This document shows positions 40,909 to 51,502 of a stretch of 52,564 bases of DNA, piece after piece (positions within the stretch are counted from its first letter, which is position 1; every line of letters starts with the position of its first letter). Position numbers and translations under genes: made by a program. The stretch is from an uncultured Luminiphilus sp. GTDB lineage: Bacteria > Pseudomonadota > Gammaproteobacteria > Pseudomonadales > Halieaceae. The notes beneath the pieces are model-generated. The model saw only the letters and a program-made list of their open reading frames with translations. It did not search any database and had not been told where the DNA came from. The DNA is taken from the NCBI GenBank assembly GCA_943789425.1, contig CALSUB010000006.1, forward strand, positions 1-52,564, written 5' to 3'.

Positions 40909-43900
40909 GTGTACGCGGAACTTCACTGTTTAAGCCACTTCAGTTTTTTACGCGGCGCCTCAGCACCCGCTGAATTGGTCTCTCGAGCCGCCGAGTGTCG
41001 TTATCACGCTTTAGCCGTGACAGACGAGTGCTCCCTTGCAGGCGTCGTTAAAGCACATGTTGCGGCTAAGGAACATCAGCTCAAACTGATCATCGGTAGC
41101 GAATTCACATTAACCGAAGGTATTCGACTGGTGGCATTGGTCCCCAATCGGGAAGCCTACGGTGAACTCTCTGGCTTAATCAGTCGAGCCCGCAGGCGCT
41201 GCCACAAAGGCGAATACACCGTCCATCTACGCGACATTATTTTTCATCTCAAGCGCTGCTTCCTCATTCTGCTACCCGACGATACTCACAATCAGACTGT
41301 TTACTTGCAACAATTAACCCGGCTCTGTAAGGGCCGCGTATGGATCGGCGTCAGTCGCCTACTCGGCAATGATGAATGGCGACGATTTAAGCACCGTTAT
41401 CATATTGCACAAGCTTTGCAGATACCGATGGTCGCTTGTGGCGAAGTACAAATGCATACGGCCAAGCGAAAATCATTGCACGATATTCTTACCGCCATCA
41501 AAGCCAATACGCCGATACAACAGTTGGGGGCACGTCGATTAATTAATAGTCAGCAACATCTCCGCACGCTCAATACGCTGAATGCGCTCTATCCTGAAAC
41601 ATTGATCACCGAGACACGATATATCGCCGATCAATGCCATTTTAGTCTTGATGAATTGCGGTACGAGTATCCAGAAGAAGTCGTTCCTTCACACCACACA
41701 GCCAACAGTTACCTGCGTCAAGAGGTTGCTCTTGGCGCTAAGCAGCGTTGGCCTGATGGCATTCCCGAAGCCGTCCAAAGCCGGATACATCGAGAACTCG
41801 AGCTAATCACTGAACTGTCTTACGAATATTACTTTCTGACTGTTTATGACATTGTGCGCTTCGCAAAGTCACGCGATATTTTATGCCAAGGCAGAGGCTC
41901 TGCTGCTAACTCGGTGGTCTGCTATTGCCTACACATCACTGAAGTCTCACCCGAGCAGATCTCTCTCCTATTTGAGCGCTTTATCTCTCGTGAACGCGAT
42001 GAACCCCCCGACATCGATGTCGATTTTGAGCATGAAAGACGGGAAGAGGTGATTCAGTATATCTATCATAAATACAGTCGCCGCCGCGCTGCACTCGCGG
42101 CCACTGTCATTACTTACCGATCACGCAGTGCTGTGCGTGATGTAGGCAAAGCCATGGGGTTCGATGCGAGCTTTATCGATGAGCTGGCGAATTCCCTAGC
42201 GTGGTGGAATCGTGAACGGGAATTAACCCATCGCTTCGAGCATCAAGGTGTCGTTCGTGCTGAAAAATTGGCGGGACATTTTTTAACCATCGTAAAAGAA
42301 ATCATTGGCTTTCCTCGACACCTCTCACAACACGTCGGGGGCTTTGTCATCAGCCGAGGTCCTCTTTCCAACCTGGTTCCAGTCGAAAACGCCAGCATGC
42401 CGGAACGAACGGTCATTCAATGGGATAAAGAAGATATCGAAGCGCTGGGGCTCCTTAAAGTCGACATTCTTGCACTGGGTATGCTCTCCGCCATCCGCAA
42501 AACATTGGCGCTCTTGCATCGCGATCATGCCGATATTCAGCGTATTCAAGATATACCACCAGACGACCCCGCCACCTATCGGATGCTACAAAAAGCAGAC
42601 ACGCTGGGTGTTTTTCAGATTGAGTCTCGAGCGCAAATGTCGATGCTGCCACGGCTAAAACCGAATTGCTTTTATGATCTGGTTATCGAGATCGCTATTG
42701 TCAGGCCCGGCCCCATTCAGGGCGATATGGTGCACCCCTATCTACGGCGTAAAGCAGGACTGGAATCGATCAGCTATCCCAACCCTGAGATCGAGGCAGT
42801 CCTCTCACGCACCTTAGGGGTCCCTATTTTTCAGGAACAAGTCATTCGGCTTGCAATGGTTGCGGCGGGCTTTACAGGGGGGGAAGCAGATGCCTTGAGA
42901 CGCGCAATCAGTAACTGGGGGAAAAACAGTAAGCTGCTGAGTTTTGAACATAAATTAAAGCAAGGCATGATCAATAAAGGTTATACCCCTGAGTTCGCTG
43001 ACCGCCTGTTTAATCAGATTAAGGGGTTTGGGGGATATGGATTCCCAGAGTCACACTCCGCCAGCTTTGCATTATTGGCTTATGTCTCCGCTTGGCTAAA
43101 GTGCCATCATCCCGCCGCCTTTTATGTCGGCCTGCTCAATAGCCAGCCGATGGGGTTTTACTCACCTTCGCAATTAGTACAAGACGCTCAACGGCATCAC
43201 ATTTTAATTTTACCGATTGATGTGAATCACAGTGATTGGGACCATCAATTGCTGTCATCAGACGACACCCGACAACCCCCCATACGACTCGGGCTAAGAC
43301 TAGTTAAAGGCCTGAGCCAGGCAGCGGGAAAACGCATCGCTGATGTTCGCCGGCAACGCGCCTTTACCAACCTGGCTGATTTGCGCAGACGTGCATCCCT
43401 CGACCGCAAAAACATGGAGGCACTGGCTGCGGCAGATGCACTCTCGAGTATCAGCGGCCATCGCCATCAAACACACTGGCAGACTATGGCCCTAGAAGAT
43501 CATCAGGCTCTATTACCCGCAGAAGCATCACTGCAGCACGAAACCCGTTCCGAAGTCAGACTACCAACACCCAGTCTAGGCGAAGAAGTACTCGCTGATT
43601 ATCAGAGTACTGGACTGAGCCTGAAGGCACATCCACTCGCGCTATTGCGCACCCAGTACCCATTTAGCCAATGCACAACGCAAAAAGAACTCATTCGCTT
43701 GGGCAATCATCGCTTTGTCCGTATCGCCGGACTCATCACCTGTCGACAACGTCCTGGCACTGCCTCTGGGGTGGTGTTTCTGACACTAGAGGATGAGACC
43801 GGAAATATGAATGTCATTGTCTGGCCAGCCGTGCAAGAACGCTACCGACAGGCCCTCATGACAAGCCAGCTTGTTGTTATTAAAGGAACGGTAGAAGCCC

Positions 43901-43992
43901 GTAATGACGTTGTCCATGTCATTGCCAGTGCACTAGAAAATCATAGCGAGCGGCTGTCGACATTGACCGTGGCATCTCGGGATTTTCATTAA
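40909..43992 (+). CDS. dnaE2: Error-prone DNA polymerase DnaE2 (ImuC)
   Basis: 1027 residues, the length of DnaE2 and shorter than replicative DnaE. The N-terminal PHP domain starts MYAELHCLSHFSFLRGAS and includes DECSLAGVVKA. The polymerase core has GRGSAANSVVCY and the catalytic Asp residues in PDIDVDFEHERREEVI; later come a tandem HhH region and an OB fold (RIAGLITCRQRPGTASGVVFLTLEDETG). GTG 40909 gives the standard N-terminus. DnaE2 performs translesion synthesis with ImuA and ImuB after DNA damage. LexA box 11 bases upstream. It stands alone as a transcription unit. Confidence 0.96.
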   Translation: MYAELHCLSHFSFLRGASAPAELVSRAAECRYHALAVTDECSLAGVVKAHVAAKEHQLKLIIGSEFTLTEGIRLVALVPNREAYGELSGLISRARRRCHKGEYTVHLRDIIFHLKRCFLILLPDDTHNQTVYLQQLTRLCKGRVWIGVSRLLGNDEWRRFKHRYHIAQALQIPMVACGEVQMHTAKRKSLHDILTAIKANTPIQQLGARRLINSQQHLRTLNTLNALYPETLITETRYIADQCHFSLDELRYEYPEEVVPSHHTANSYLRQEVALGAKQRWPDGIPEAVQSRIHRELELITELSYEYYFLTVYDIVRFAKSRDILCQGRGSAANSVVCYCLHITEVSPEQISLLFERFISRERDEPPDIDVDFEHERREEVIQYIYHKYSRRRAALAATVITYRSRSAVRDVGKAMGFDASFIDELANSLAWWNRERELTHRFEHQGVVRAEKLAGHFLTIVKEIIGFPRHLSQHVGGFVISRGPLSNLVPVENASMPERTVIQWDKEDIEALGLLKVDILALGMLSAIRKTLALLHRDHADIQRIQDIPPDDPATYRMLQKADTLGVFQIESRAQMSMLPRLKPNCFYDLVIEIAIVRPGPIQGDMVHPYLRRKAGLESISYPNPEIEAVLSRTLGVPIFQEQVIRLAMVAAGFTGGEADALRRAISNWGKNSKLLSFEHKLKQGMINKGYTPEFADRLFNQIKGFGGYGFPESHSASFALLAYVSAWLKCHHPAAFYVGLLNSQPMGFYSPSQLVQDAQRHHILILPIDVNHSDWDHQLLSSDDTRQPPIRLGLRLVKGLSQAAGKRIADVRRQRAFTNLADLRRRASLDRKNMEALAAADALSSISGHRHQTHWQTMALEDHQALLPAEASLQHETRSEVRLPTPSLGEEVLADYQSTGLSLKAHPLALLRTQYPFSQCTTQKELIRLGNHRFVRIAGLITCRQRPGTASGVVFLTLEDETGNMNVIVWPAVQERYRQALMTSQLVVIKGTVEARNDVVHVIASALENHSERLSTLTVASRDFH

Positions 43993-44029
43993 TCACGGCT
44001 ATCAAGCCGCCAACATGAGGGCTCTGGCG

Positions 44030-44227
44030 TTACTCATTATCAGATCGCACCTCGGCTTCTAGCCAACCACCTGATGACTCACGCACTACGAATTCAATAG
44101 GCTGACAACAGACTTGGCAGTCCTCGATGTAACTCGTATCAACGTCTTCAGGGTTCAGTAAAACCGCTATCGCTTCACCACAATACGGACAATAAACCGT
44201 GCTTTCTTGCAGTGCATAGGCCGACAT
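44030..44227 (-). CDS. CPXCG-motif cysteine-rich (zinc-ribbon) small protein
   Basis: 65 residues. CPYCGEAI near residue 13 and CQVCCQPI near residue 38 form two Cys pairs, the pattern of the CPXCG family of small zinc-ribbon proteins whose function is unknown. It lies 6 bases upstream of the end of the flavin monooxygenase gene on the same strand and converges on dnaE2. It may be the last gene of a short unit with that monooxygenase. Confidence 0.85.
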   Translation of the reverse strand: MSAYALQESTVYCPYCGEAIAVLLNPEDVDTSYIEDCQVCCQPIEFVVRESSGGWLEAEVRSDNE

Positions 44228-44233
44228 CCGCCG

Positions 44234-45769
44234 TCAGACCGCCTCTCTCAATGGAGTAGGCTCGTCAACGCTCGCCGTCTCAAGAGACAGGGCCCCATCA
44301 TCGATCGGCTCATCGCGAAACATCTTTCGATCTTTACGATAATCCTGTGGGTTCATCCACGGCATTTCATCGCCTTGCCTGGGGAAACGATCTAACATTC
44401 GCCGCATGTAACCCGCTGAGAAATCGTCAATCCAGAGTCGTCGCCGCATACCAGCAGCGAGCGTTTCCTCAATACGTGGCGTCGCCACTGTTTTTTCGGT
44501 CGTACGCATATGGTTCAACAAGCGGCACACCCAAGTCGCAATCAAATCGGCGCGCAGTGTCCAAGAGGCATTAATGTAACCAAAGGTATGCACCATATTG
44601 GGCACGTTGGTGCACATCATGCCTTTGTAGGTCCATTCGTTCGCAAAATCTACCGGCTCGCCATCAAGCGAAAACTCAGCCCCGCCTAGCAAAACCAACT
44701 CCAAGCCAGTGGCACACACAATCACATCTGCCGCCAAATGCTCTCCCGAGACCAGCTGTATGCCCTCTTCAGACACCGACTCAATGTGGTCGGTAACCAC
44801 TGAGGCCTTGCCTGACTGAATGGCTCGAAAAAGATCATCGTCGGGGATCAAACACAGTCGCTGATCCCACGGGTTGTAGCTCGGTGTGAAATGCTTATCG
44901 ACGTCGACCAGCTCACCAATTTCATCCCGCACTTTGCTCAACAGTGACCGCTTGACCAACGAGGGCATAATGCGTGTCGACCGATAAACCCACTGCTGCC
45001 ACAGCGTGTTACGCCAACGGACAATGTCGTATGCCAGCTTGGGTGGAAGCCGCCGCCTTAACCAATTAGCAAGACGGTCTACAGAGGGTCGCGACGTTAC
45101 GTAGGTGGGTGATCGCTGCAGCATCGTGACATGGGCAGCTTGACGGGACATATTCGGCACCAGCGTCATCGCAGTCGCGCCTGATCCAATCACCACTACC
45201 TTTTTATCAGCATACTCAAGCCCTTCTGGCCAGAACTGGGGATGAACCCAGTCGCCTTTAAAGCGGTCTTTACCGATAAATTCTGGCTGATGCCCAGCGT
45301 CATAGCTGTAATAACCGGCGCACATCATGAGCAATCCACAGCGATAGCGTCGGGTACCTTCGGACGTTTCAAGACTGAGTTGCCACTGACCCCGTTCGCT
45401 ACACCAGTCGGCCGCTACCAGCTTGTGATCAAAGCGAATATGTTCTCGCAGTCGGAACTCATCTGCGGTTTCGTTCATGTAACTGAGGATAGCTGGCCCA
45501 TCGGCAATGGACTTTTCCGCTTCCCACGGTTTGAAGTCATACCCCAGCGTATGCATGTCGCTATCTGAGCGAATGCCTGGGTACCGGAACAAATCCCAGG
45601 TCCCACCAATTGCCCCGCGGCGCTCTAAAACAGCGAAGGTCCGGTCTGGGCAGTCACGCTGCAAGCGCACTGCGGCGCCAATGCCGGACAAGCCTGCACC
45701 GATAATGATCACATCAAATGATTCGGCGTCGGCATGTTGCACCGATCCAATGTTAGCGGTCGAATTCAT
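44234..45769 (-). CDS. Flavin-dependent monooxygenase, Baeyer-Villiger type
   Basis: 511 residues from ATG 45769, chosen because AGGA lies about 6 bases upstream; the long open frame before it has no homology. FAD binding: VIIIGAGLSGIGAA. Second Rossmann (NADPH): VVVIGSGATAMTLVP. The fingerprint FKGDWVHPQFWP fits FxGxxxHxxxWP of type I Baeyer-Villiger monooxygenases. The enzyme would insert oxygen next to a carbonyl using NADPH and O2. The closest impression is of EthA-like or cyclohexanone-type BVMOs; the substrate is unknown. The preceding 288 bases hold a 19-base repeat array and no gene. Confidence 0.9.
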   Translation of the reverse strand: MNSTANIGSVQHADAESFDVIIIGAGLSGIGAAVRLQRDCPDRTFAVLERRGAIGGTWDLFRYPGIRSDSDMHTLGYDFKPWEAEKSIADGPAILSYMNETADEFRLREHIRFDHKLVAADWCSERGQWQLSLETSEGTRRYRCGLLMMCAGYYSYDAGHQPEFIGKDRFKGDWVHPQFWPEGLEYADKKVVVIGSGATAMTLVPNMSRQAAHVTMLQRSPTYVTSRPSVDRLANWLRRRLPPKLAYDIVRWRNTLWQQWVYRSTRIMPSLVKRSLLSKVRDEIGELVDVDKHFTPSYNPWDQRLCLIPDDDLFRAIQSGKASVVTDHIESVSEEGIQLVSGEHLAADVIVCATGLELVLLGGAEFSLDGEPVDFANEWTYKGMMCTNVPNMVHTFGYINASWTLRADLIATWVCRLLNHMRTTEKTVATPRIEETLAAGMRRRLWIDDFSAGYMRRMLDRFPRQGDEMPWMNPQDYRKDRKMFRDEPIDDGALSLETASVDEPTPLREAV

Positions 45770-45941
45770 AGCCATTCCTGTCCAGCAACGTCCGGTCCGA
45801 ATCGCCAAGGGTACACCTTTTTCCGACGAGCCGGATATCGCATGTACCCCCATAAGGGGAGGCCCGCAGTGTGGGATGGCGGGTGAACCAACCCACTTTG
45901 CCGAATGCAGTGATAGCCCTAGGCGCGTAGTAAGGGGGTCG

Positions 45942-45998
45942 CCCAATGACAGCGCCGCTAGCCAATGACAGGGCCAATAGCCAATGACGAGGCCAATA
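45942..45998. repeat. Three tandem 19-base units upstream of the monooxygenase gene
   Basis: Units 45942-45960, 45961-45979 and 45980-45998 follow GCCAATGACAGGGCCAATA with a few changes. They lie in the 288-base gap between argG and the monooxygenase (45770-46057), which otherwise shows no gene or clear terminator. Confidence 0.82.
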
Positions 45999-46057
45999 GA
46001 TGGCAGCGTATGGATCCATGAGGGAGCGCAAGCGCGGCAGACCTGGTTCTCCTATCT

Positions 46058-47278
46058 CTAGTGGTGCTGCCGCCCTTTATTGGCAGCAATACGCAACCTC
46101 AGCGCATTGAGTTTGATAAATCCCTCGGCGTCTTTCTGGTCATACGCCCCATCATCCGCCTCGAAGGTGGCGATCGTCTCATCAAACAACGAATCTTTAG
46201 ACCGACGCCCCGTTACCGACACGTTGCCCTTGTACAAAGAAACACGAACGTCGCCATTGACCACTGATTGCGTTTGGTCAATGGCAGCCTGTAGCGCATG
46301 TCGCTCTGGGGCCCACCAATAACCGTTGTAAATGAGCTTAGCGTAGCGAGGCATGAGCTCATCTTTCAGATGCGCCACCTCTCGATCCAAAGTGATGGAC
46401 TCAATAGCGCGATGTGCACGCAGCAAAATGCTGCCACCGGGGGTTTCATAACAACCTCGCGATTTCATGCCCACGTAGCGATTCTCGACAATATCCGCCC
46501 GACCGATGCCATGCGCACCGCCACGCTCATTCAACCAAGCCAAGACCTGTGCTGGTGACATTCCCTTGTCATTAATCGCAACAACATCTCCATGCTCAAA
46601 CGTCAGTGTCACTTCTTCTGCTCGATCCGGCGCTGCCTCAGGACTGACCGTCCAGCGCCACATGTCTTCCTCGGGCGCAACCCAAGGGTCCTCCAGCACG
46701 TCGCCCTCATAAGAAATATGAAGCAGGTTGGCATCCATTGAGTAGGGCGATTTCTTCTGCGCCTTGGCAAAATCCACCGCAATATCTCGCTGCTCACAAT
46801 AAGCCATCAGCGCCTCACGAGAATTCAAATCCCACTCTCGCCAAGGGGCGATAACCCGAATGCCGGGTCTCAAAGCATAAGCACCCAACTCAAATCGGAC
46901 TTGGTCATTGCCCTTGCCCGTAGCACCGTGAGCAATCGCATCAGCACCGGTCTCTGTGGCAATCTCCACCAAACGTTGCGCAATGAGAGGGCGAGCGATC
47001 GAAGTACCCAGAAGGTACTCACCCTCATAAACGGTATTAGCGCGAAACATGGGAAACACAAAATCCCTGACAAACCGCTCACGCAAATCCTCAATATAGA
47101 TTTCGTTAACGCCCAAACTCTCGGCCTTAGCGCGCGCCGGTTCGACCTCCTCACCTTGACCGATGTCTGCGGTAAAGGTCACCACCTCGCAGTGGTAGGT
47201 GTCTTGCAACCAACGCACGATCACGGAGGTATCGAGACCGCCGGAATAAGCTAATACGACCTTATTTACCGTCGTCAT
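46058..47278 (-). CDS. argG: Argininosuccinate synthase
   Basis: 406 residues. The ATP-pyrophosphatase motif is [10 protein letters not shown] at residues 9-18; further signatures are [16 protein letters not shown] and [21 protein letters not shown]. It joins citrulline and aspartate with ATP in arginine synthesis. It is divergent from pyrC across about 107 bases; no argH follows, so it is scattered from the rest of the pathway. Confidence 0.97.
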   Translation of the reverse strand: MTTVNKVVLAYSGGLDTSVIVRWLQDTYHCEVVTFTADIGQGEEVEPARAKAESLGVNEIYIEDLRERFVRDFVFPMFRANTVYEGEYLLGTSIARPLIAQRLVEIATETGADAIAHGATGKGNDQVRFELGAYALRPGIRVIAPWREWDLNSREALMAYCEQRDIAVDFAKAQKKSPYSMDANLLHISYEGDVLEDPWVAPEEDMWRWTVSPEAAPDRAEEVTLTFEHGDVVAINDKGMSPAQVLAWLNERGGAHGIGRADIVENRYVGMKSRGCYETPGGSILLRAHRAIESITLDREVAHLKDELMPRYAKLIYNGYWWAPERHALQAAIDQTQSVVNGDVRVSLYKGNVSVTGRRSKDSLFDETIATFEADDGAYDQKDAEGFIKLNALRLRIAANKGRQHH

Positions 47279-47385
47279 AATGTCGCCTGATGAAAAAAGG
47301 GCGGGTAGTGTACGACTGCGCGCGCATCAGCGCCACAGGTTCAAACTTGGTCGCTGAGCTCTGCTACACTGAGACCATCAAAGAA

Positions 47386-48438
47386 ATGAACCTAGCCATG
47401 ACTTCCCTGACACTGACACTCCCCGACGATTGGCACATCCACCTCAGGGACGAAGCAGCACTCGGCACCACTGTCCCTGATATCGCACGTTGGGCGGGTC
47501 GGGCTATCGTCATGCCGAATCTCGAAGAACCGGTCCGAACGGTGAGCGATGCGCTGGCCTACCGGCAGCGGATCCTCGCGGCGCGGCCACCGGGATCTCA
47601 CTTCGACCCCTTGATGACGCTCTACCTCACTGATTCGACTACCGCTGAGTCTGTTGCAGAGGCCGCGCAATCTGAATTTGTTCAGGGCATTAAGTTATAC
47701 CCCGCCGGCGCCACCACTAATTCGGCAGCGGGGGTCACCGCACTCAAAGCGCTCTACGGTGTTATTGAAGCCATGCAAAAGCATGATTTACCCCTACTCA
47801 TTCATGGTGAGGTCACGGATGCAGATTGCGATATTTTTGACCGAGAAAAGGCCTTCATCGATACCGCGTTAATGCCATTAACCGAAACGTTTCCGGCGCT
47901 CCGAATCGTGTTCGAGCACATCACAACACGCGATGCGGTGCAGTTTGTGGAGGCGGGCAGCGATCGCATCGCGGCGACCGTGACCGCGCATCATCTCCTC
48001 TACAACCGCAATGACATGCTTGTTGGCGGGATCAAACCCCATTTATTTTGCCTGCCAGTGCTCAAACGAGATCAACATCAATTGGCACTGCGTCAGGCAG
48101 TGACATCGGGACATCCACGATTTTTTCTCGGCACAGACTCAGCGCCGCACACCCAGCATGACAAGGAGTCAAGCTGCGGCTGTGCCGGGTGTTATACCGC
48201 CCATGCCGCGCTGGAGCTCTATGCGGAAGTTTTCGATGAAGAGGGTTCACTAGACAAGCTGGAGCGTTTTGCCAGTTTCAACGGACCCGATTTTTATCGA
48301 CTACCGCGCAATTCGAGCACCGTGATATTGGAAAAAGTATCACATGAGATTCCCACTGATATGCCATTGGGATCCCAACGTTTGATTCCACTGCGCGCGG
48401 GTGAAAGGGTTCAATGGACACTCACGCGACAGCCATGA
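47386..48438 (+). CDS. pyrC: Dihydroorotase
   Basis: About 350 residues from ATG 47386 (AAAGA just upstream); ATG 47398 is equally possible, and the open frame back to 47290 lacks homology. The metal motif DWHIHLRD, the carboxylated Lys in GIKLYPAGATTNS, HGEVTD, the His of VFEHITT and LGTDSAPH identify a class II PyrC dihydroorotase. It closes carbamoyl aspartate to dihydroorotate in pyrimidine synthesis. The 3' end overlaps rnt. Confidence 0.96.
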   Translation: MNLAMTSLTLTLPDDWHIHLRDEAALGTTVPDIARWAGRAIVMPNLEEPVRTVSDALAYRQRILAARPPGSHFDPLMTLYLTDSTTAESVAEAAQSEFVQGIKLYPAGATTNSAAGVTALKALYGVIEAMQKHDLPLLIHGEVTDADCDIFDREKAFIDTALMPLTETFPALRIVFEHITTRDAVQFVEAGSDRIAATVTAHHLLYNRNDMLVGGIKPHLFCLPVLKRDQHQLALRQAVTSGHPRFFLGTDSAPHTQHDKESSCGCAGCYTAHAALELYAEVFDEEGSLDKLERFASFNGPDFYRLPRNSSTVILEKVSHEIPTDMPLGSQRLIPLRAGERVQWTLTRQP

Positions 48439-49088
48439 TGCCTGATACTGAGCCGTCATTAATGAAAGATCGTTTTCGGGGTTTCCTACCGGTAGTCGTT
48501 GACGTTGAAACAGGAGGCTTCAACTGTCATACCGATGCACTCCTGGAAGTTGCCATCACCTTGTTGACGATGAATGACGCGGGCGAACTCGTCATCAGCG
48601 AAACCCACAGTCGCAACGTAGAGCCCTTTGAAGGCGCCAATTTAGAACCTTCGGCACTCGAGTTCACTGGAATAGACCCGGAAAACCCGCTCCGCGGGGC
48701 CCTGCCCGAAGCCATTGCACTGGGTGAGTTATTTGCCCTCGTGCGGCAATCAATTAAGGCACATCAGTGCAATCGCGCCATTTTAGTGGGCCACAACGCC
48801 CACTTTGACGCGGGCTTTCTCAACGTTGCATCAGAACGAGTCGGCTTGAAGCGAAATCCCTTTCATCCCTTCTCTTATTTTGACACGGCAACCCTGGCCA
48901 GCTTGGCATTTGGGCACAACGTGTTGGCCAGAGGCTGCGCCCTAGCGGGCATTGATTTCGACAATGCCGAAGCGCATTCAGCTTGCTACGATGCTGCTAA
49001 AACCGCCGAGTTGTTCTGCCTGATCGTCAACCGATGGCAGTCGCTAGGGGGATGGACGCCGCCGGTTCCGACTGGGGACCTCGAATAA
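48435..49088 (+). CDS. rnt: Ribonuclease T
   Basis: About 217 residues. DEDD exonuclease motifs are VVVDVETGGFN, GHNAHFDAGFL and the HSACYDA block. FLPVVVDVETGGFNCHTDALLEVA is diagnostic of RNase T, which trims tRNA and other 3' ends. ATG 48435 overlaps the pyrC TGA; ATG 48414 (longer) and ATG 48462 (MKDRFRGFLP, GAG upstream) are alternatives. The 3' end overlaps the convergent amidohydrolase by 62 bases. Confidence 0.95.
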   Translation: MMPDTEPSLMKDRFRGFLPVVVDVETGGFNCHTDALLEVAITLLTMNDAGELVISETHSRNVEPFEGANLEPSALEFTGIDPENPLRGALPEAIALGELFALVRQSIKAHQCNRAILVGHNAHFDAGFLNVASERVGLKRNPFHPFSYFDTATLASLAFGHNVLARGCALAGIDFDNAEAHSACYDAAKTAELFCLIVNRWQSLGGWTPPVPTGDLE

Positions 49089-50781
49089 CTCGCCCCGGGT
49101 AAGCGCCTGTGCTCTGGCCTTGTCGAAAAGTAACCTGCCCTGACTTAATCGTGCAGTCATACCCTTTTGCGGTCTGTAGCAATCGTCTGCCTCCGGCGGG
49201 TAAATCAAAGGCAACGGTGGGCAAGTTCAACTCCAGAGTATCCAGGTCAATCACATTGAGGTCAGCGAGATAGCCGGACGCAATCACACCTCGATCGAGA
49301 AAACCGTACAACTGAGCCGTATCTCGGCATTGGCGCTTGATCGCGCGCTCGAGTGGTATGCGACCCGTTGCCCGATCTCTCACCCAGTGTTGCAACATGA
49401 ACGTCGTCGCCGCCGCATCACAAATAGTGCCACAGTGCGCGCCACCATCTGAGAGTGAATTCACGCAGTCATCTGAATCGAGGGCGGACTCTAGAAAATC
49501 TAGGTTGCCATTCACATAATTGAGTAACGGGAAATAAATCATGCCGGTACCCTCATCGACCATCATCGTATCGTAGGCATAAGCCTCAGCTGACATACCG
49601 GCAACGAGGGCACATTGCTCAATGGATTGTTCTTTAGTGGGCTCATAATTAAACCCCGGCGTCATCGCGTACTGCATCGAAAAGCCGCTCTCCATCAAGT
49701 CCGCAATGAGTTGTAGATCTGATCCTGTCGGCTCACCTCGCTCCGCCAATAGCCGAGAACGGAAATCGTCATCTTGCAGGTGTCGCCACTGCTCATCCCA
49801 GGGAAGATCAGCAATTGCTTTCCAGCTTGGCCGTTGCGAAAAAGGATGGAAGGTCGCTCGCCAACCCAGAATCAGTCCGGTGCCACGCATCGAAATCTGG
49901 GCGACAATCTGCGCCCCCGCGTCATTTTGCACCCGCATTTCGGCAAGCTGCTGTGCAAACGAGAGTCCCTTAATCGGCGACTCTAGCGCCGTAAAAGCCA
50001 CAGGGGCGCCGGTATCACGACTGAGATCACCCATCCAGCCAAACTCATCCCAGTCGGGATGTAAATCGCTAGCGAGCTCAAACACGCCGTGTCCAGCACG
50101 CTTGAGGGCGTCGCCAATACCCAGTAATTCTTCTTTGGTCGCGGTCGTGCCGGGGACCAGCTCTCCCTCAACCGACTTGTGAAGGATCGTTCTAGACGTT
50201 GAGAACCCAACCGCACCCGCGGCAAGGCCTTCCTCGACAATGCTGGCCATGCGGGCAATATCGCTATCAGTCGGCGCTTCATTGGCGGCGCCTCGGTCGC
50301 CCATTACGTAAGCACGGACTGCGCCATGCGGAACCTGCGCTGCGACATCAATCGTTCGATCTAGCTTTTCTAGCGCATTGAGATAGTCAGGGAAGGACTC
50401 CCAATCCCAGGTCATACCCTCAGCGAGCGCGCTACCCGGGATATCCTCTACCCCTTCCATCAATCCGATCAACCAGTCTTGTCGCTCAGGCGCCGCGGGC
50501 GCAAAGCCGACACCACAGTTGCCCATCACGACCGTAGTAACGCCATGCCATGCTGACGGTGCCATTTCTTGATCCCAGGTCGCCTGCCCATCGTAGTGAG
50601 TGTGGATATCCACGAATCCGGGCGCGACGATGCGCCCAGCGGCGTCAATTTCTTCTCGAGCGGACTCGTCTAGATGACCGACCGCGACGATACGATCCCC
50701 GACGATGCCGACATCCATGATGCGGCCCGGCGCTCCCGTACCATCCACGACAAAGCCACCCGAAATTTTCAAATCGTACAT
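49027..50781 (-). CDS. N-acyl-D-amino-acid deacylase-like amidohydrolase
   Basis: 584 residues. The amidohydrolase metal motif is [11 protein letters not shown] near residue 57, followed by [30 protein letters not shown] and [14 protein letters not shown] near the C-terminus, in the arrangement of the D-aminoacylase (AmaA-like) group. It would hydrolyse an N-acyl amino acid or related amide in the cytoplasm; the substrate is unknown. It is monocistronic, with about 120 bases upstream. Its last 62 bases overlap rnt on the other strand. Confidence 0.88.
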   Translation of the reverse strand: MYDLKISGGFVVDGTGAPGRIMDVGIVGDRIVAVGHLDESAREEIDAAGRIVAPGFVDIHTHYDGQATWDQEMAPSAWHGVTTVVMGNCGVGFAPAAPERQDWLIGLMEGVEDIPGSALAEGMTWDWESFPDYLNALEKLDRTIDVAAQVPHGAVRAYVMGDRGAANEAPTDSDIARMASIVEEGLAAGAVGFSTSRTILHKSVEGELVPGTTATKEELLGIGDALKRAGHGVFELASDLHPDWDEFGWMGDLSRDTGAPVAFTALESPIKGLSFAQQLAEMRVQNDAGAQIVAQISMRGTGLILGWRATFHPFSQRPSWKAIADLPWDEQWRHLQDDDFRSRLLAERGEPTGSDLQLIADLMESGFSMQYAMTPGFNYEPTKEQSIEQCALVAGMSAEAYAYDTMMVDEGTGMIYFPLLNYVNGNLDFLESALDSDDCVNSLSDGGAHCGTICDAAATTFMLQHWVRDRATGRIPLERAIKRQCRDTAQLYGFLDRGVIASGYLADLNVIDLDTLELNLPTVAFDLPAGGRRLLQTAKGYDCTIKSGQVTFRQGQSTGAYPGRVIRGPQSEPAASIPLATAIG

Positions 50782-50902
50782 ACCGCCCTACTCCTATTCG
50801 CCACCACTACACTTGTTACGCAACCCACTGAACCCTGCCGGTCATCGGCGACACGCCACACTGCCCCCTCTGACACGCGGCTAAAGCTTACTCCAGACTG
50901 CA

Positions 50903-51502
50903 TCACGGCTCATCGCCACTGATCTCTTTCAAGAGCTTATTCATTTTAGCGAGCAGTTGATCAACCGAATCGATGCCCAGCAGCTCATACTTAATCGTCT
51001 CGTCAAACGGCAATAACTGCGCCAACTGCCAGCAAACCCGCCATGCATCAGCGGCATCACTTTGCAGGTTCAACTGTTTTATTTGCGGGTGCCGTAGCAA
51101 GCCCGTGAGCACCTCAGCAAGCCCTACCTGGTCGTCAGGGAGCGGCGCTAACTGTGGCGCATCATGAACCACGACCTTCGCCTTGATCAATCCATCGGGT
51201 TCGCGCCATGTCGACTCGATATCAAAGCGATGTTGCCCCTCGATCGTAATGCCCAATAAGCCATTGGCCAATTGATCCCAGTCCACAATATGAGCATAAG
51301 TCCCGTAGTCGCCCAAGTTAGGCGTCTCGAGAGACCCGCCAGAGATCTCCGACCCTTGTCGCAACCACGCGACACCAAACCCCTGGTTTTCTCGCATGCA
51401 GCGCGCTACCAAATCCAAGTAGCGCTGCTCAAAAATTTGCAAGGGGAATCGCCCTGAGGGCAGTAATACGGAAGACAACGGGAACAAAGCAATTTCAGTC
51501 AT
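50903..51502 (-). CDS. LON substrate-binding domain protein (no ATPase or protease domain)
   Basis: About 199 residues from ATG 51502, which overlaps the stop of the YkgJ-like gene (ATGA). It opens with IALFPLSSVLLPSGRFPLQIFEQRYLDLV, the LON N-domain fold, and ends after about 200 residues, so it lacks the AAA+ and S16 parts found in the full Lon at 18979-21453. Function in this family is unclear; it may bind substrates for other proteases. The frame stays open upstream through the YkgJ gene but without similarity. Confidence 0.9.
   Translation of the reverse strand: MTEIALFPLSSVLLPSGRFPLQIFEQRYLDLVARCMRENQGFGVAWLRQGSEISGGSLETPNLGDYGTYAHIVDWDQLANGLLGITIEGQHRFDIESTWREPDGLIKAKVVVHDAPQLAPLPDDQVGLAEVLTGLLRHPQIKQLNLQSDAADAWRVCWQLAQLLPFDETIKYELLGIDSVDQLLAKMNKLLKEISGDEP

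Noticed and set aside
43996-44009. CGGCT-ATCA-AGCCG hairpin after dnaE2 as a terminator
   Set aside because: The stem is only five pairs and no T-run follows on either strand.
44234-45946. Longer monooxygenase start at 45946
   Set aside because: The extra 59 residues have no flavoprotein similarity and run through the 19-base repeat; ATG 45769 has a well-placed AGGA.
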